In this document: positions 27,370 through 36,753 of the stretch, in pieces | Numbering within the stretch: position 1 is the first letter of the stretch | Layout: each line of letters starts with the position of its first letter | From: Ferrimonas balearica | GTDB taxonomy: Bacteria; Pseudomonadota; Gammaproteobacteria; Enterobacterales; Shewanellaceae | Assembly: GCF_019802055.1 (NCBI RefSeq) | Contig: NZ_JAHVHW010000004.1 | Span: 248,001 to 312,000, forward strand | Length of the DNA stretch: 64,000 nucleotides | Direction of reading: 5' to 3' | Made by a program: the position numbers and the translations under genes | Notes under the pieces: generated by a model | The model's database searches: none | The model's input: only the letters and a program-made list of their open reading frames with translations | Told to the model about the DNA's origin: nothing

Positions 27370-29508
27370 ATGAGGAAGGGGATGTTCCGGGCAGGGCTAG
27401 TGTTGTTGTTGGGGTGGATGTCGGTTTCGGCGTGGGCATTCAGCCAGACGGATGCCCGTAACGGTTGGCCTCAGGTTCAGGTGGATCCGGAAGGGCTTCT
27501 GGCGCAGTGGCAGAACAAGAGCGCCAAGACCCCGGCTCTGGAAACCGAGCGCTTGCTGCTCGTCGGTTTCGCCCACTACGAGCTGGTCCACAAGCCGGAG
27601 GTTGAGCAGATTCTGTTGCGTCTTGCCGAGCGCCAGCACACACCGATCCAGCAAGCACGCCAGATGCTATTGGAGGGGTTGTACTCCGCCTCCATGCGCA
27701 GCAAGTTTGACTATGCCCTGCAGCAGTTCGATGCTGCCAACGTCGCCCTCACGGGGCAGAACGATCAAGAAAGCCTGCGCCTGCAGGTTCAGATCCTCAC
27801 TCTTTCCGGCTCCCTCCTACGCTATCTGCGCAGACTGCCTGAAGCGATAGAGCGCCTTGGTCAGGCGCGGCAGCGAGCCATCTCCCTCGGTGACAAGGGC
27901 ACTTTGGCCGAGACCGAACGTGAGCTGGGACGCGCACTGCGCTTTGCCGACCAACCCCGTTTGGCAGCAGAGCACTATATGGCCGCGCTCAATCTGGCGA
28001 AGCATGTCACCACCCCAACCTTTCCGGGCAAGCTGGAACTGGAGCTTGCCCGCCTCTATCGCACCATCGGAGAGTATGGCCGGGCGATGGAGCACGCTCA
28101 TAACTCTGCCGCATTGCTTGAGTCCCTGAACAACACGCAGTTCCTGTCTGAGGCGCTTTTTGAACTGGGTACAATACACCGGGAAATGGGCGATCCCGGC
28201 CAGGCCCTACAGCACCTTATGCTGGCCCTGGATCTGGAGCTCAAAAACGAATCGGTGCTGGCGATAGCCCGATTGCGCATCACGATCGCCCTGACCTATC
28301 TCGACATTGGCGAGCCGGACAAATCCCTTGAGTACCTGCAACTGGCTTTGGCGGCTGCCACTGAGCGGGAGCACAAAGAGCTGATGTTCAACTCCCGTCA
28401 GGCGCTCAGCCAGACCTATCTGGCGCTGGGCCGATGGACCGATGCCCTGTTACTGGCAGAAGAGCTGCTGGTCCAGAGCCGTCAGGAAGAGGACAAAACC
28501 AATGAGCGTGCCCTGCTGATGGTGATGGCGGAGGCGAACCGGGCACTTTCCCGCACAGAACAGGCTTGGGCTCAATTGCGCCAGGCGGCAGACATCCCGA
28601 TTTCAGTCCCTGGTTCCGGTGGCGGACTGACTGCCGCTAATCAACTTGCGGAGCAGCAACTGCGCAACCAGTTGCAACAGCAGGGAGAGGCCCTGAACCA
28701 CTCCAAGGCGCTGCTGAACAACCTGCAAAATCAGCGCCTTCTTATTGTCCTGCTTTTGATTGCCTTGAGCCTCAGCTTGCTGCTGTTGTGGTCCCGCCAC
28801 CGCCACAAGGGCACTCAGTTGTCCGAACTTCACCACCAGGTTCACACCTACCAGGATACTGGCGCTGGCAATCGACGCGCCCTGTTCCAGGCCCTGAAGC
28901 GCTCCGAATCCGGCTATCTTATCCTGCTGAAACTGGGCGATTTCGCCGCTTCTGAGCTGCGTACCGGCCAGGCACAGTTCACCCGCCAGCGGCAGCAATT
29001 GATCGAACACTTAAGAAGCGAAGAGTGGGTGGATGACGTCTTCGAACCCAGCCTGGGGCTCGCCGCCATCATCATTCGAAGCGAAGTCCCAATGGAGAGT
29101 GAGATTCTGCGCCTGTTCGACCGTCTGCAGTCCGGTTTCAATGGGGAGTTGACCTTCCAGGGCCCCATCAGCGCAGGCATCATCCCGCTGCCGTTCCAGC
29201 CCGGCTCACTGCTGCGGCTGCCTCCGGAACAAGCGCTGGAACTGACACAACTGGCGCTTTGGAGTGCCGATGATCTCGCCAACCGCACCGGTTCTCATCA
29301 GTTCGTACAGTTGCGTCCAGTGGCATTGAGCGCCCCGCTGCTCAACCCTGAACAACTCTATGCCAGCGCCGTTAAGGGGATTCAGCATGGTGTCATTCGC
29401 TGTCTGGTCAGCAATGGTCATGAAGATCTCCGTTGGCCTGGAACCGCGACACAGGCTGAACAGTTCAAACATGAGGTCAATAACGAGGCAAAGATCGCTC
29501 AGCATTGA
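27370..29508 (+). CDS. TPR-repeat membrane protein with degenerate GGDEF-like C-terminal domain
   Basis: 712 residues from the ATG at 27370 (AGGG upstream). A signal sequence (GMFRAGLVLLLGWMSVSAWA) leads to about 370 residues of tetratricopeptide helices (for example LFELGTIHREMGDPGQALQHL), a coiled coil, a membrane helix near 457-476 (LLIVLLLIALSLSLLLLW), and a cytoplasmic domain of about 220 residues. The latter starts DTGAGNRRALFQAL, mirroring the D-LTGL-NRRAL start of GGDEF domains, but the catalytic loop position reads EPSLGLAAII, so no cyclase activity is expected. It may sense periplasmic signals and bind c-di-GMP or a partner. A canonical GGDEF gene follows 96 bases downstream. Confidence 0.75.
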   Translation: MRKGMFRAGLVLLLGWMSVSAWAFSQTDARNGWPQVQVDPEGLLAQWQNKSAKTPALETERLLLVGFAHYELVHKPEVEQILLRLAERQHTPIQQARQMLLEGLYSASMRSKFDYALQQFDAANVALTGQNDQESLRLQVQILTLSGSLLRYLRRLPEAIERLGQARQRAISLGDKGTLAETERELGRALRFADQPRLAAEHYMAALNLAKHVTTPTFPGKLELELARLYRTIGEYGRAMEHAHNSAALLESLNNTQFLSEALFELGTIHREMGDPGQALQHLMLALDLELKNESVLAIARLRITIALTYLDIGEPDKSLEYLQLALAAATEREHKELMFNSRQALSQTYLALGRWTDALLLAEELLVQSRQEEDKTNERALLMVMAEANRALSRTEQAWAQLRQAADIPISVPGSGGGLTAANQLAEQQLRNQLQQQGEALNHSKALLNNLQNQRLLIVLLLIALSLSLLLLWSRHRHKGTQLSELHHQVHTYQDTGAGNRRALFQALKRSESGYLILLKLGDFAASELRTGQAQFTRQRQQLIEHLRSEEWVDDVFEPSLGLAAIIIRSEVPMESEILRLFDRLQSGFNGELTFQGPISAGIIPLPFQPGSLLRLPPEQALELTQLALWSADDLANRTGSHQFVQLRPVALSAPLLNPEQLYASAVKGIQHGVIRCLVSNGHEDLRWPGTATQAEQFKHEVNNEAKIAQH

Positions 29509-29604
29509 TGGCGGGCTTGCACTTGTCACAGCCTTAGATACCATGTGATCAGATAAGAAAATCAGTTACTAACGCTGTCAGGCGTGCTGTGGATTTAATC
29601 ACGA

Positions 29605-31170
29605 ATGAAAGAGGCGACTCCCTCGACCCAGGCTCAGGACACTCTGGCGCACCAGCTTAAGCGTGCCAAGGTCGCTCAGCAGCAGCTCAAGGACTATCAG
29701 GAGCTGCATGATCGCCAGATAAAAGCCCTGGTGGAGTGTCTCCACCATCTGAGCATCAATTGCAAAGGACAGAATTTGGAGCTGGACAACCGTCTTGCCA
29801 AGCTGCGCGCTCAGTTGGCCGACAATCCTGATATCGATAGCATCCTGCCGGAGCTCACCAACCTCTGCCGTGCCCTGCAAAATCAGTATCAGCTGACCCA
29901 GCGGGAGATCGGCAGTAGCCAGCAAGCCCTGCAATCCCTGGCAAGACGCTTGTCTCAGCTGGCGAGCCTTCCGGACCAGATACAGCGGGAACTGCACTTC
30001 TTCCAGCAGGATGTCCAGAAGCCGGTCCACACCCTGTGGGAGTTCTTGCCGCAGATGACCCGGCTGGTTGGCTATTACGAGTCTCTGCTCAAAGAGCGCA
30101 TGGCCAGCGAGGAACCGCTGCCGATCACCCCTCGCCACCGACAGTTGGCCCATGAACTGGCCCAACTGCTCAGCGAGATCGATTTCCGCGCCGAGAGCCG
30201 GGATGTGATCGCCGCCATCAAGGCGGAGCTGGCCGGTGATATCACCGCAGAGCAGCTGCTGGAGGCCTACCAGCAGGTACTCACCCTGCTGATGGCGGAC
30301 ATCGCCAAGGAGAAGAGCGCGTCACAGCAGTTTCTCTATGCCCTGAACGATGCCCTGAATGCGGTGCGGGAAGCCGTTGCTGAGAACTGGAACCATTCCC
30401 TGCGCAGCTTTGGCCATCAGCGCGAATTCAATCGCCAGCTCTCCTCTCAGTGCCTGGAGATCGGCGATTCGGTTCGCAACGCCACGGAGTTGGACCAGCT
30501 CAAATCCCTGGTGAGTCATGAACTGACCGCCATCCGGGAGCTGCTGCGCAAGCGGGACGAAGAGGATACCCGCGAGTTTGCCCGCCTTAAGGGCAGCATG
30601 GAAAAGATGCGCAAGGAGTTGGGTGCCCTGGCTGCCGAGGCCAGTGGTTACAAGGATCAACTGATTGAGCAGCAGCGCCTCAATATGCTGGACGCGCTGA
30701 CCCAACTGCCCAATCGGGCTGCGCTGGATGAGCGCCTGAAACGGGAGTACCGAAATGTCCGTCGCTACGGTAATGACCTTTGGGTTGCCGTTGCGGATAT
30801 TGACCACTTCAAGGGAATCAACGACAGCTTTGGCCATACTACAGGAGACAAGACCCTGCAGGTGGTGGCGATGGCATTGAAGAATTCCCTGCGGAAAGGG
30901 GAGTTTGTGGCCCGTTACGGGGGAGAGGAGTTCGTGCTGTTGTTGCCGGACGTGTCGGCGGACCAGGTAGGGCAGATCCTCAATCGTACCCGTGAGCGGA
31001 TCAAAGCGATTCCGTTCAAGTTCCGTAACGAGAAACTCTCCATCACCATCTCCATCGGCGCCGCACTGGTGACCGGAAATGAAACCATGCAGGAGACCTT
31101 CGAGCGAGCCGACGCCGCCCTTTACCGTGCCAAACGCAAGGGTCGTGACCGGGTCGAGATCGACAGCTAA
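29605..31170 (+). CDS. Diguanylate cyclase with N-terminal helical region
   Basis: 521 residues, no membrane segment. About 345 N-terminal residues are helical and Gln/Leu-rich (coiled coils such as [19 protein letters not shown]). The GGDEF domain begins [16 protein letters not shown] and has the active loop RYGGEEF (437-443). The metal and substrate residues look intact ([16 protein letters not shown]), so it should make c-di-GMP from two GTP. The inhibitory I-site position reads RKGE instead of RxxD. It follows the degenerate-GGDEF TPR gene and precedes ppnN by 26 bases. The signal it responds to is unknown. Confidence 0.9.
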   Translation: MKEATPSTQAQDTLAHQLKRAKVAQQQLKDYQELHDRQIKALVECLHHLSINCKGQNLELDNRLAKLRAQLADNPDIDSILPELTNLCRALQNQYQLTQREIGSSQQALQSLARRLSQLASLPDQIQRELHFFQQDVQKPVHTLWEFLPQMTRLVGYYESLLKERMASEEPLPITPRHRQLAHELAQLLSEIDFRAESRDVIAAIKAELAGDITAEQLLEAYQQVLTLLMADIAKEKSASQQFLYALNDALNAVREAVAENWNHSLRSFGHQREFNRQLSSQCLEIGDSVRNATELDQLKSLVSHELTAIRELLRKRDEEDTREFARLKGSMEKMRKELGALAAEASGYKDQLIEQQRLNMLDALTQLPNRAALDERLKREYRNVRRYGNDLWVAVADIDHFKGINDSFGHTTGDKTLQVVAMALKNSLRKGEFVARYGGEEFVLLLPDVSADQVGQILNRTRERIKAIPFKFRNEKLSITISIGAALVTGNETMQETFERADAALYRAKRKGRDRVEIDS

Positions 31171-31196
31171 CGACAACGATAAAAAAGGGGGGGATC

Positions 31197-32555
31197 ATGC
31201 AGGTACAAGTGCGTCCCCGGGGCAGTTTGGATCAACTGTCCCAACTGGAAGTGGAACGGCTGCGCGAGAGCGCCGCGTCAGAACTCTACCAACTCTACCG
31301 CAACTGCTCCCTGGCGGTACTGGCCTCCGGACTCACCAGCGATGACAGTACCGCTCTGTTCGAGCGCTACCAGGATTTTAAAGTTCGGGTATTGCGCAGC
31401 GAGCGGGGCATCAAACTGGAACTGACCCAACCGCCGGAAGCGGCCTTTGTCGATGGCGAGATCATCCGCAGCATTCAGGAGCACCTGTTTGCCGTTCTGC
31501 GGGACATTCTCTACATCAGTGATCGTTACGAAAATCTCCAACACATCAACCTGACCAACTCCGTCCACATCACCAATGTGGTGTTCGAAATCCTGCGCAA
31601 CGCCAAAGTGATCAGCCCCGGCGGCGAAACCAATATGGTGGTGTGCTGGGGCGGACACAGCATCAACGAAGTGGAGTTTCAGTACACCCGGGAAGTGGGC
31701 TACGAACTGGGACTGCGGGATCTGAACATCTGCACCGGTTGCGGTCCGGGTGCCATGGAGGGGCCGATGAAGGGCGCCGCCATTGCCCATGCCAAGCAGC
31801 GTATCCGCAATGGCCGCTTTCTCGGCCTGACCGAGCCCTCCATCATCGCCGCAGAGCCCCCCAACCAGATCGTCAATGAGCTGGTCATTCTTCCGGACAT
31901 TGAGAAGCGCCTCGAAGCCTTCGTCCGGCTCGCTCACGGCATCGTCATTTTCCCCGGCGGTGTCGGAACAGCAGAGGAGCTCCTCTACCTGCTCGGCATC
32001 CTTCTGAACGACGACAACCGGGAGCAACCCCTTCCCGTGGTACTGACCGGGCCGGAGAGCAGCCGGGCCTACTTCGATGAGATCAATGCCTTTATCGGCG
32101 CCACCCTGGGCCCCGAAGCACAGAGCCGTTACCACATCATTATCGATGACCCTCAGGCGGTCGCCCGCTTTATGAAACAGAAGGTGGCGGACGTTAAAGC
32201 GTTCAGATTAACCACCGACGACGCCTTTGCCTTCAACTGGCGGCTTAAGGTTGAACCGGAGTTTCAGCTGCCCTTCGAGCCCGACCACGACAACATGGCC
32301 AACCTCAACCTGCGCCCCATGGGCAATAAAGCGATGCTGGCCGGCCACCTGCGCAAAGCGTTCTCCGGCATCGTCGCCGGTAACGTCAAGGCCAAGGGTG
32401 TGAAAGCGATTCGCCAGCGGGGCCCCTTCCAGCTTCAGGGAGACCCCACCATGATGGCCCGCCTGGATACCCTGCTCAGTGCCTTTGTGGACCAGGGCCG
32501 CATGAAACTGCCCGGCAGCATCTATCACCCCTGTTACGAGATCCGCAACCGATGA
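31197..32555 (+). CDS. ppnN: Pyrimidine/purine nucleotide 5'-monophosphate nucleosidase PpnN (LOG family)
   Basis: 452 residues (E. coli PpnN/YgdH 454). It hydrolyses nucleoside monophosphates to base and ribose-5-phosphate; the E. coli enzyme is stimulated by (p)ppGpp. The LOG core is seen in [28 protein letters not shown] and the [16 protein letters not shown] loop (PGGxGTxxE). Flanking N- and C-terminal domains match the family. A purine-rich site AAAAAAGGGGGGG precedes the ATG. The stop overlaps the xni start by four bases. Confidence 0.95.
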   Translation: MQVQVRPRGSLDQLSQLEVERLRESAASELYQLYRNCSLAVLASGLTSDDSTALFERYQDFKVRVLRSERGIKLELTQPPEAAFVDGEIIRSIQEHLFAVLRDILYISDRYENLQHINLTNSVHITNVVFEILRNAKVISPGGETNMVVCWGGHSINEVEFQYTREVGYELGLRDLNICTGCGPGAMEGPMKGAAIAHAKQRIRNGRFLGLTEPSIIAAEPPNQIVNELVILPDIEKRLEAFVRLAHGIVIFPGGVGTAEELLYLLGILLNDDNREQPLPVVLTGPESSRAYFDEINAFIGATLGPEAQSRYHIIIDDPQAVARFMKQKVADVKAFRLTTDDAFAFNWRLKVEPEFQLPFEPDHDNMANLNLRPMGNKAMLAGHLRKAFSGIVAGNVKAKGVKAIRQRGPFQLQGDPTMMARLDTLLSAFVDQGRMKLPGSIYHPCYEIRNR

Positions 32556-33319
32556 AACCCAAACTGCTGTTGGTGGATGGGCTCAACCTGATACGGCGGC
32601 TTCATGCCGCCGTACCCGGCGAGTCCAGCGAAGACCTGAAGCGGCGCTGCCTCGGCGCCATGGAGAAGGCCCTGCGCCAACACAAGCCCACTCACGCCAT
32701 CCTGGTTTGGGATGGCGGCCACGACCACAGCTGGCGGCGTCAGCTCTACCCCCAGTACAAAGCCCACAGGAAGCCGATGCCGGAAGACCTGGCCCAGGCA
32801 CTGCCTCTGCTGGACGATGCGTTTGCCGGTATCGGGGTGCGCTCGGTACGTCAGCAGGATCTTGAGGCGGATGACCTGGTCGCCACCATTGCCCGAAAGG
32901 TGGCCTCCGCAGGCGGTGAGGTGGTGATCCTCTCCACCGACAAGGGATTTGGTCAACTGATTGGCCCAGGTATCGCCCAGTGGGATCACTTTGAAGGCCA
33001 GTGGATCGATGCGGAACGGTTGGCGGAAAAAGTGGGGGTGCCACAATCCCGGCTTCTTGATTACTGGGCGCTGGCAGGGGACAGCGGCAACGGCATTCCA
33101 GGCGTACCCGGGATCGGAAAAAAGACCGCGATGGAGCTGGTAGGCCGCTTTCCTACGCTAAAAGCGCTGTTTGCCGAAGGCGCTGTCGAAGGCAAGCTGG
33201 GAGAGCGACTGCACGCGCACCAGGAGGAAGCGCGGCTCAGTTATCGCCTGGTCCAGTTAAAACAGGATCTCGAGCTTAATCTTAATTTGAGCCAGTTCAG
33301 AGTAGGGAGTCATTCATGA
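32552..33319 (+). CDS. xni: Flap endonuclease Xni (exonuclease IX)
   Basis: 255 residues of the 5'-nuclease (FEN) superfamily, without polymerase domains. It opens [15 protein letters not shown] and contains acidic motifs [13 protein letters not shown] and [11 protein letters not shown] plus the helix-hairpin-helix [15 protein letters not shown]. It should cleave 5' flaps. Start and stop both overlap neighbours by four bases (ppnN and the SDR gene), so translation is coupled. A Xni near PpnN also occurs in enterics. Confidence 0.94.
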   Translation: MKPKLLLVDGLNLIRRLHAAVPGESSEDLKRRCLGAMEKALRQHKPTHAILVWDGGHDHSWRRQLYPQYKAHRKPMPEDLAQALPLLDDAFAGIGVRSVRQQDLEADDLVATIARKVASAGGEVVILSTDKGFGQLIGPGIAQWDHFEGQWIDAERLAEKVGVPQSRLLDYWALAGDSGNGIPGVPGIGKKTAMELVGRFPTLKALFAEGAVEGKLGERLHAHQEEARLSYRLVQLKQDLELNLNLSQFRVGSHS

Positions 33320-34008
33320 GTCATACCGTACTTGTCACCGGGGCCAATCGTGGCATTGGCCTGGAGTGTGTTCGCCAGTACCTCGCCGAGGGCAGCCGGG
33401 TCATCGCCTGTTGCCGCCATCCGGAGCAGGCCCAGGCCCTGCAGGCATTGGCAGAGGCGCACCCCAGCACGCTGGAGTTGGTGGCACTGGATCTGTCTCA
33501 GCCGGAACAGCTGGAAGGCCTGAAAGCTTACCTGGGTGACCAGTCGATTGACCTGCTGATCAGCAATGCCGGTGTCTATGGCCCGAAGGGGTTGGCGCTG
33601 GGGCAGATCCAGGCCGACGACTTTGCACCGGTGATGGCGGTCAATGTGCTGGCTCCCCTGCTGCTGGTCCAGACCCTGATGGTGAACCTGTCCCGAGGGG
33701 CCAAAGTGGCGCTGCTCTCCTCCAAGATGGGTTCCATTACCGACAACGGCAGCGGCGGCAGTTACCTCTATCGGGCGTCAAAATCGGCCCTGAATGCCAT
33801 AGGCAAAAGCCTCTCTGTTGACCTGGCGGATCAGGGCGTCAGTGTGGCGCTGCTCCATCCTGGCTGGGTGCAGACTGAGATGGGCGGTCCCAATGCCCTG
33901 ATCTCCCCCCAAACCTCGGTACTGGGCATTCGGCGGGTGCTGGAGCAACTCGATCTCTCCAACTCCGGCCGCTTCCTCAATTACGACGGCAGCGAGATCC
34001 CCTGGTAA
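33316..34008 (+). CDS. SDR family NAD(P)-dependent oxidoreductase
   Basis: 230 residues of the short-chain dehydrogenase fold: cofactor loop TGANRGIG (8-15), NAGVYG, a Ser region SSKMGSITDN and catalytic YRASK. The layout resembles C-factor/CsgA-like SDRs. The substrate is unknown. Its ATG overlaps the xni stop, and the next gene starts three bases after its stop, so it belongs to a four-gene operon. Confidence 0.9.
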   Translation: MSHTVLVTGANRGIGLECVRQYLAEGSRVIACCRHPEQAQALQALAEAHPSTLELVALDLSQPEQLEGLKAYLGDQSIDLLISNAGVYGPKGLALGQIQADDFAPVMAVNVLAPLLLVQTLMVNLSRGAKVALLSSKMGSITDNGSGGSYLYRASKSALNAIGKSLSVDLADQGVSVALLHPGWVQTEMGGPNALISPQTSVLGIRRVLEQLDLSNSGRFLNYDGSEIPW

Positions 34009-34011
34009 CCG

Positions 34012-34818
34012 ATGGCAGAGCGTGAGCGTTTCCACATCGGCCCCATTGAGGGGGTCAGGGTGGGCCGATTCGGTTTTGGTATCAATACCACGTTCATCGT
34101 CTACCGCATCGATGACACGCTGATCGACACCGGGCCCCCCAATCAATGGAGCCCGGTCAAACGCTTTGTGGACGAACGCCCGGTTCGACAACTGCTGTTA
34201 ACCCACCATCACGAAGACCACAGCGGTAATGCCGCTCGTCTCAGTCAGCATCTCAAGCTGACGCCGATGGCCCCGGAACCGGGCCGGGCCAAACTGGCCA
34301 GGGGGTTTCGCACGCCGCCATTGCAACGGCTGATCTGGGGACGACCAGAACCGGTGGAAACCGCCCCCTTGGCGGCCCAACTGGCGCTCTCTGACGGCAG
34401 CCCCATCAACCCCATCGCGACCCCGGGGCACGCCAAAGACCTGACCTGCTACCACCTGCCCAAACAGGGGTGGCTGTTCAGCGGCGACCTCTACCTCTCC
34501 CGCAAACTTCGCTATCTGCGCAGTGATGAAAACCTGACGCAACTGATGGACAGCCTGCGCCGGGTGCTGGCTCTGGAGTTCGATACTCTGCTCTGCCCTC
34601 ACCGGGGACCGGTGGCAGGCGGGCACGAGGCTCTGAGTGCAAAGCTGCGCTATCTGGAGCAGCTGTGTGAGCGCGCCCAGGCGCTGGCCAGCCAGGGGAA
34701 AAGCGACACCGCCATCCTTCATGCCCTGCTGGGGCCGGAAGACTGGCTGGGCCATCTGAGCCGCTACAACCTTTCCAAGATCAACCTGGTCCGTCAGGCT
34801 CTGAAAGTGCCCCTGTAA
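34012..34818 (+). CDS. MBL-fold metallo-hydrolase
   Basis: 268 residues with the metallo-beta-lactamase HxHxDH motif as THHHEDHSGNA, a later metal ligand in TPGHAKDLTCY, Asp in LFSGDLYL and His in LCPHRGPV. A C-terminal helical region follows, as in LACTB2/glyoxalase II-like hydrolases. The reaction is not identifiable from sequence. It closes the ppnN-xni-SDR-MBL operon and is followed by a strong terminator. Confidence 0.88.
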   Translation: MAERERFHIGPIEGVRVGRFGFGINTTFIVYRIDDTLIDTGPPNQWSPVKRFVDERPVRQLLLTHHHEDHSGNAARLSQHLKLTPMAPEPGRAKLARGFRTPPLQRLIWGRPEPVETAPLAAQLALSDGSPINPIATPGHAKDLTCYHLPKQGWLFSGDLYLSRKLRYLRSDENLTQLMDSLRRVLALEFDTLLCPHRGPVAGGHEALSAKLRYLEQLCERAQALASQGKSDTAILHALLGPEDWLGHLSRYNLSKINLVRQALKVPL

Positions 34819-34827
34819 CACGCCCAC

Positions 34828-34858
34828 AAAAAAGCCCGGCATCCGCCGGGCTTTATAT
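34828..34858. terminator. Terminator between the MBL gene and sstT
   Basis: AAAGCCCGGC-ATCC-GCCGGGCTTT (34831-34854), T-rich on both sides and shared by two converging units. Confidence 0.8.
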
Positions 34859-34872
34859 ATCACGCACAGGGT

Positions 34873-36081
34873 TTAGCCCTGACGGCTGGCCGCCTTATCC
34901 GCCGCCGCCGTGAAGATGACGTCGGTGGAGCTGTTCAATGCGGTTTCCGCAGAGTCCTGCAGTACGCCGATGATGTAACCCACGGCCACCACCTGCATCG
35001 CCACCGCGTTATCGATGCCAAACAGGCTGCACGCCAGCGGGATCAGCAGCAGAGAACCCCCTGCCACACCGGACGCCCCACAGGCGGAAACGGCCGCGAC
35101 GATGCTCAACAGCAGCGCAGTGGGGATGTCCACAGCAATGCCCAGAGTGTGTACCGCAGCCAGAGTCAGTACGGTGATGGTGATCGCCGCACCGCCCATG
35201 TTGATGGTGGCGCCCAGGGGAATGGAGACGGAGTAGGTGTCTTCATGCAGATCCAGGCGCTTACACAGGTCCAGGTTAACCGGTACGTTAGCCGCAGAGC
35301 TGCGGGTAAAGAAGGCGGTCACGCCGCTTTCACGCAGACAACGCAGCACCAGCGGATAGGGGTTTTCGCGGGTTTTAACGAACACAATCAGCGGGTTCAC
35401 CACCAGCGCAATGATCGCCATGGCACCCAGCAGAACCGCCAGCAGGTGGGAGTAACCCAGCAGCGCACCGAAACCGGTGGTCGCCAGGGTGTTGGACACC
35501 AAACCAAAGATACCCAGCGGAGCAAAGCGGATCACCACCTTCACGATCTGGGTGATGCTGTCAGACACATCGTGGAACACCTGCTTGGTGGCATCGGAAG
35601 CGCGGTGCAGCGCCAGGCCCAGCGCAATACCCCAGGCCAGAATGCCGATGAAGTTGCCTGTCAGCAGGGCATTAACCGGGTTATCCACCACCTTGAACAG
35701 CAGGTTGTGCATGATCTCGCCAATCCCTTCCGGCGGCGCAAGGGTAGCCTGGTCAGTCACCAGCACCAGCGTCGTGGGGAAAGCAAAACTCAGCAGCACG
35801 GCGGTGAGTGCCGCCGCAAAGGTGCCCAGCAGGTAGAGGCCGACGATCGGCTTCATATGGGTATGCTGGCCCGGCTTCTGGTTGGCGATGGAGGAGGCGA
35901 CCAGGATAAACACCAGCACCGGCGCCACCGCTTTCAGCGCGGAAACGAACAGGTCACCCAAAAGGGCGACCGACTTGGCCCATGCCGGGTTGATACTGGC
36001 AAGAGCGATACCGGCGACAATGCCGACCAGGATTTGCAGCACGAGGCTGCCCTGAGTAAAGCGTTTTAGAAGTGATTGCAT
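34873..36081 (-). CDS. sstT: Serine/threonine:sodium symporter SstT
   Basis: 402 residues of the dicarboxylate/amino acid:cation symporter family. It begins [22 protein letters not shown] and contains re-entrant-loop motifs [18 protein letters not shown] and [15 protein letters not shown], which fit SstT more closely than GltP or DctA. Eight membrane segments are expected. It imports serine and threonine with sodium. The gene is alone, divergent from the DUF3192 gene. Confidence 0.93.
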   Translation of the reverse strand: MQSLLKRFTQGSLVLQILVGIVAGIALASINPAWAKSVALLGDLFVSALKAVAPVLVFILVASSIANQKPGQHTHMKPIVGLYLLGTFAAALTAVLLSFAFPTTLVLVTDQATLAPPEGIGEIMHNLLFKVVDNPVNALLTGNFIGILAWGIALGLALHRASDATKQVFHDVSDSITQIVKVVIRFAPLGIFGLVSNTLATTGFGALLGYSHLLAVLLGAMAIIALVVNPLIVFVKTRENPYPLVLRCLRESGVTAFFTRSSAANVPVNLDLCKRLDLHEDTYSVSIPLGATINMGGAAITITVLTLAAVHTLGIAVDIPTALLLSIVAAVSACGASGVAGGSLLLIPLACSLFGIDNAVAMQVVAVGYIIGVLQDSAETALNSSTDVIFTAAADKAASRQG

Positions 36082-36309
36082 CTTGAAATAAGTCTTAACT
36101 ATTTATCGTTGTCATGCCCTGCGGACAAAATACCGCAGAGATGAAGGTTTGTAACAACGTCAGTGGGTTTTTGTCCATCCCGTTTGCACGGTTAGGTGAT
36201 CTTTATCCTTCAGTAACAATATTCATCAAACGATCGGTCTTGCTGATACCTTTGAATGTCCGCGCTCCACTGCTAACCTAGGCCCATTCGCAACAACGGG
36301 TTAACAACA

Positions 36310-36702
36310 ATGTCTCAGGGAAAGTCTCGGCTTGTGCCGATCGTGGCGGGCTTTATCGGCCTTTACCTGGTGTTTGTCGTGGTGGTCATCGCGCTCTGGG
36401 AAGAGACCCCCTCCACGCCGGACAACATGGATTGGGATGACCGTCAGAAACACAATGTAGCGACCATCGCCACGCTGGAGCCTGGCCTGAGTAAAGCGAT
36501 GGTGATGGAGCGCCTCGGCAGCCCGGATTTCTCCGAAGCCCTGCAGGATGAAGAGGGCCACGGGATTCAGGTACTGCGTTATCGCACCCACAGAACCAAA
36601 GGCGACGGTGAGACCACACTGGATGAAACCACCCCGCTGCTGTTCAGAGATGGTGTACTGATCGCCTGGGGAGAAACCGCGCTGGCTCAGCTGCAAGACT
36701 AA
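36310..36702 (+). CDS. DUF3192 domain-containing membrane-anchored protein
   Basis: 130 residues with one N-terminal membrane helix (VPIVAGFIGLYLVFVVVVIAL), then a periplasmic domain with the BamE/SmpA-like pattern LEPGLSKAMVMERLGSPDFSEAL and LLFRDGVLIAWGE. The family is widespread in Shewanella and Vibrio but has no known function. It shares a terminator with the convergent S9 peptidase gene. Confidence 0.85.
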   Translation: MSQGKSRLVPIVAGFIGLYLVFVVVVIALWEETPSTPDNMDWDDRQKHNVATIATLEPGLSKAMVMERLGSPDFSEALQDEEGHGIQVLRYRTHRTKGDGETTLDETTPLLFRDGVLIAWGETALAQLQD

Positions 36703-36731
36703 AAAAACGGCCGCATCAGCGGCCGTTTCTC
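36703..36731. terminator. Bidirectional terminator between the DUF3192 and S9 peptidase genes
   Basis: AAACGGCCGC-ATCA-GCGGCCGTTT (36705-36728), preceded by seven A and followed by TTTCT. Confidence 0.8.
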
Positions 36732-36753
36732 ATTCTCTGTTGGGCACTCGCCC

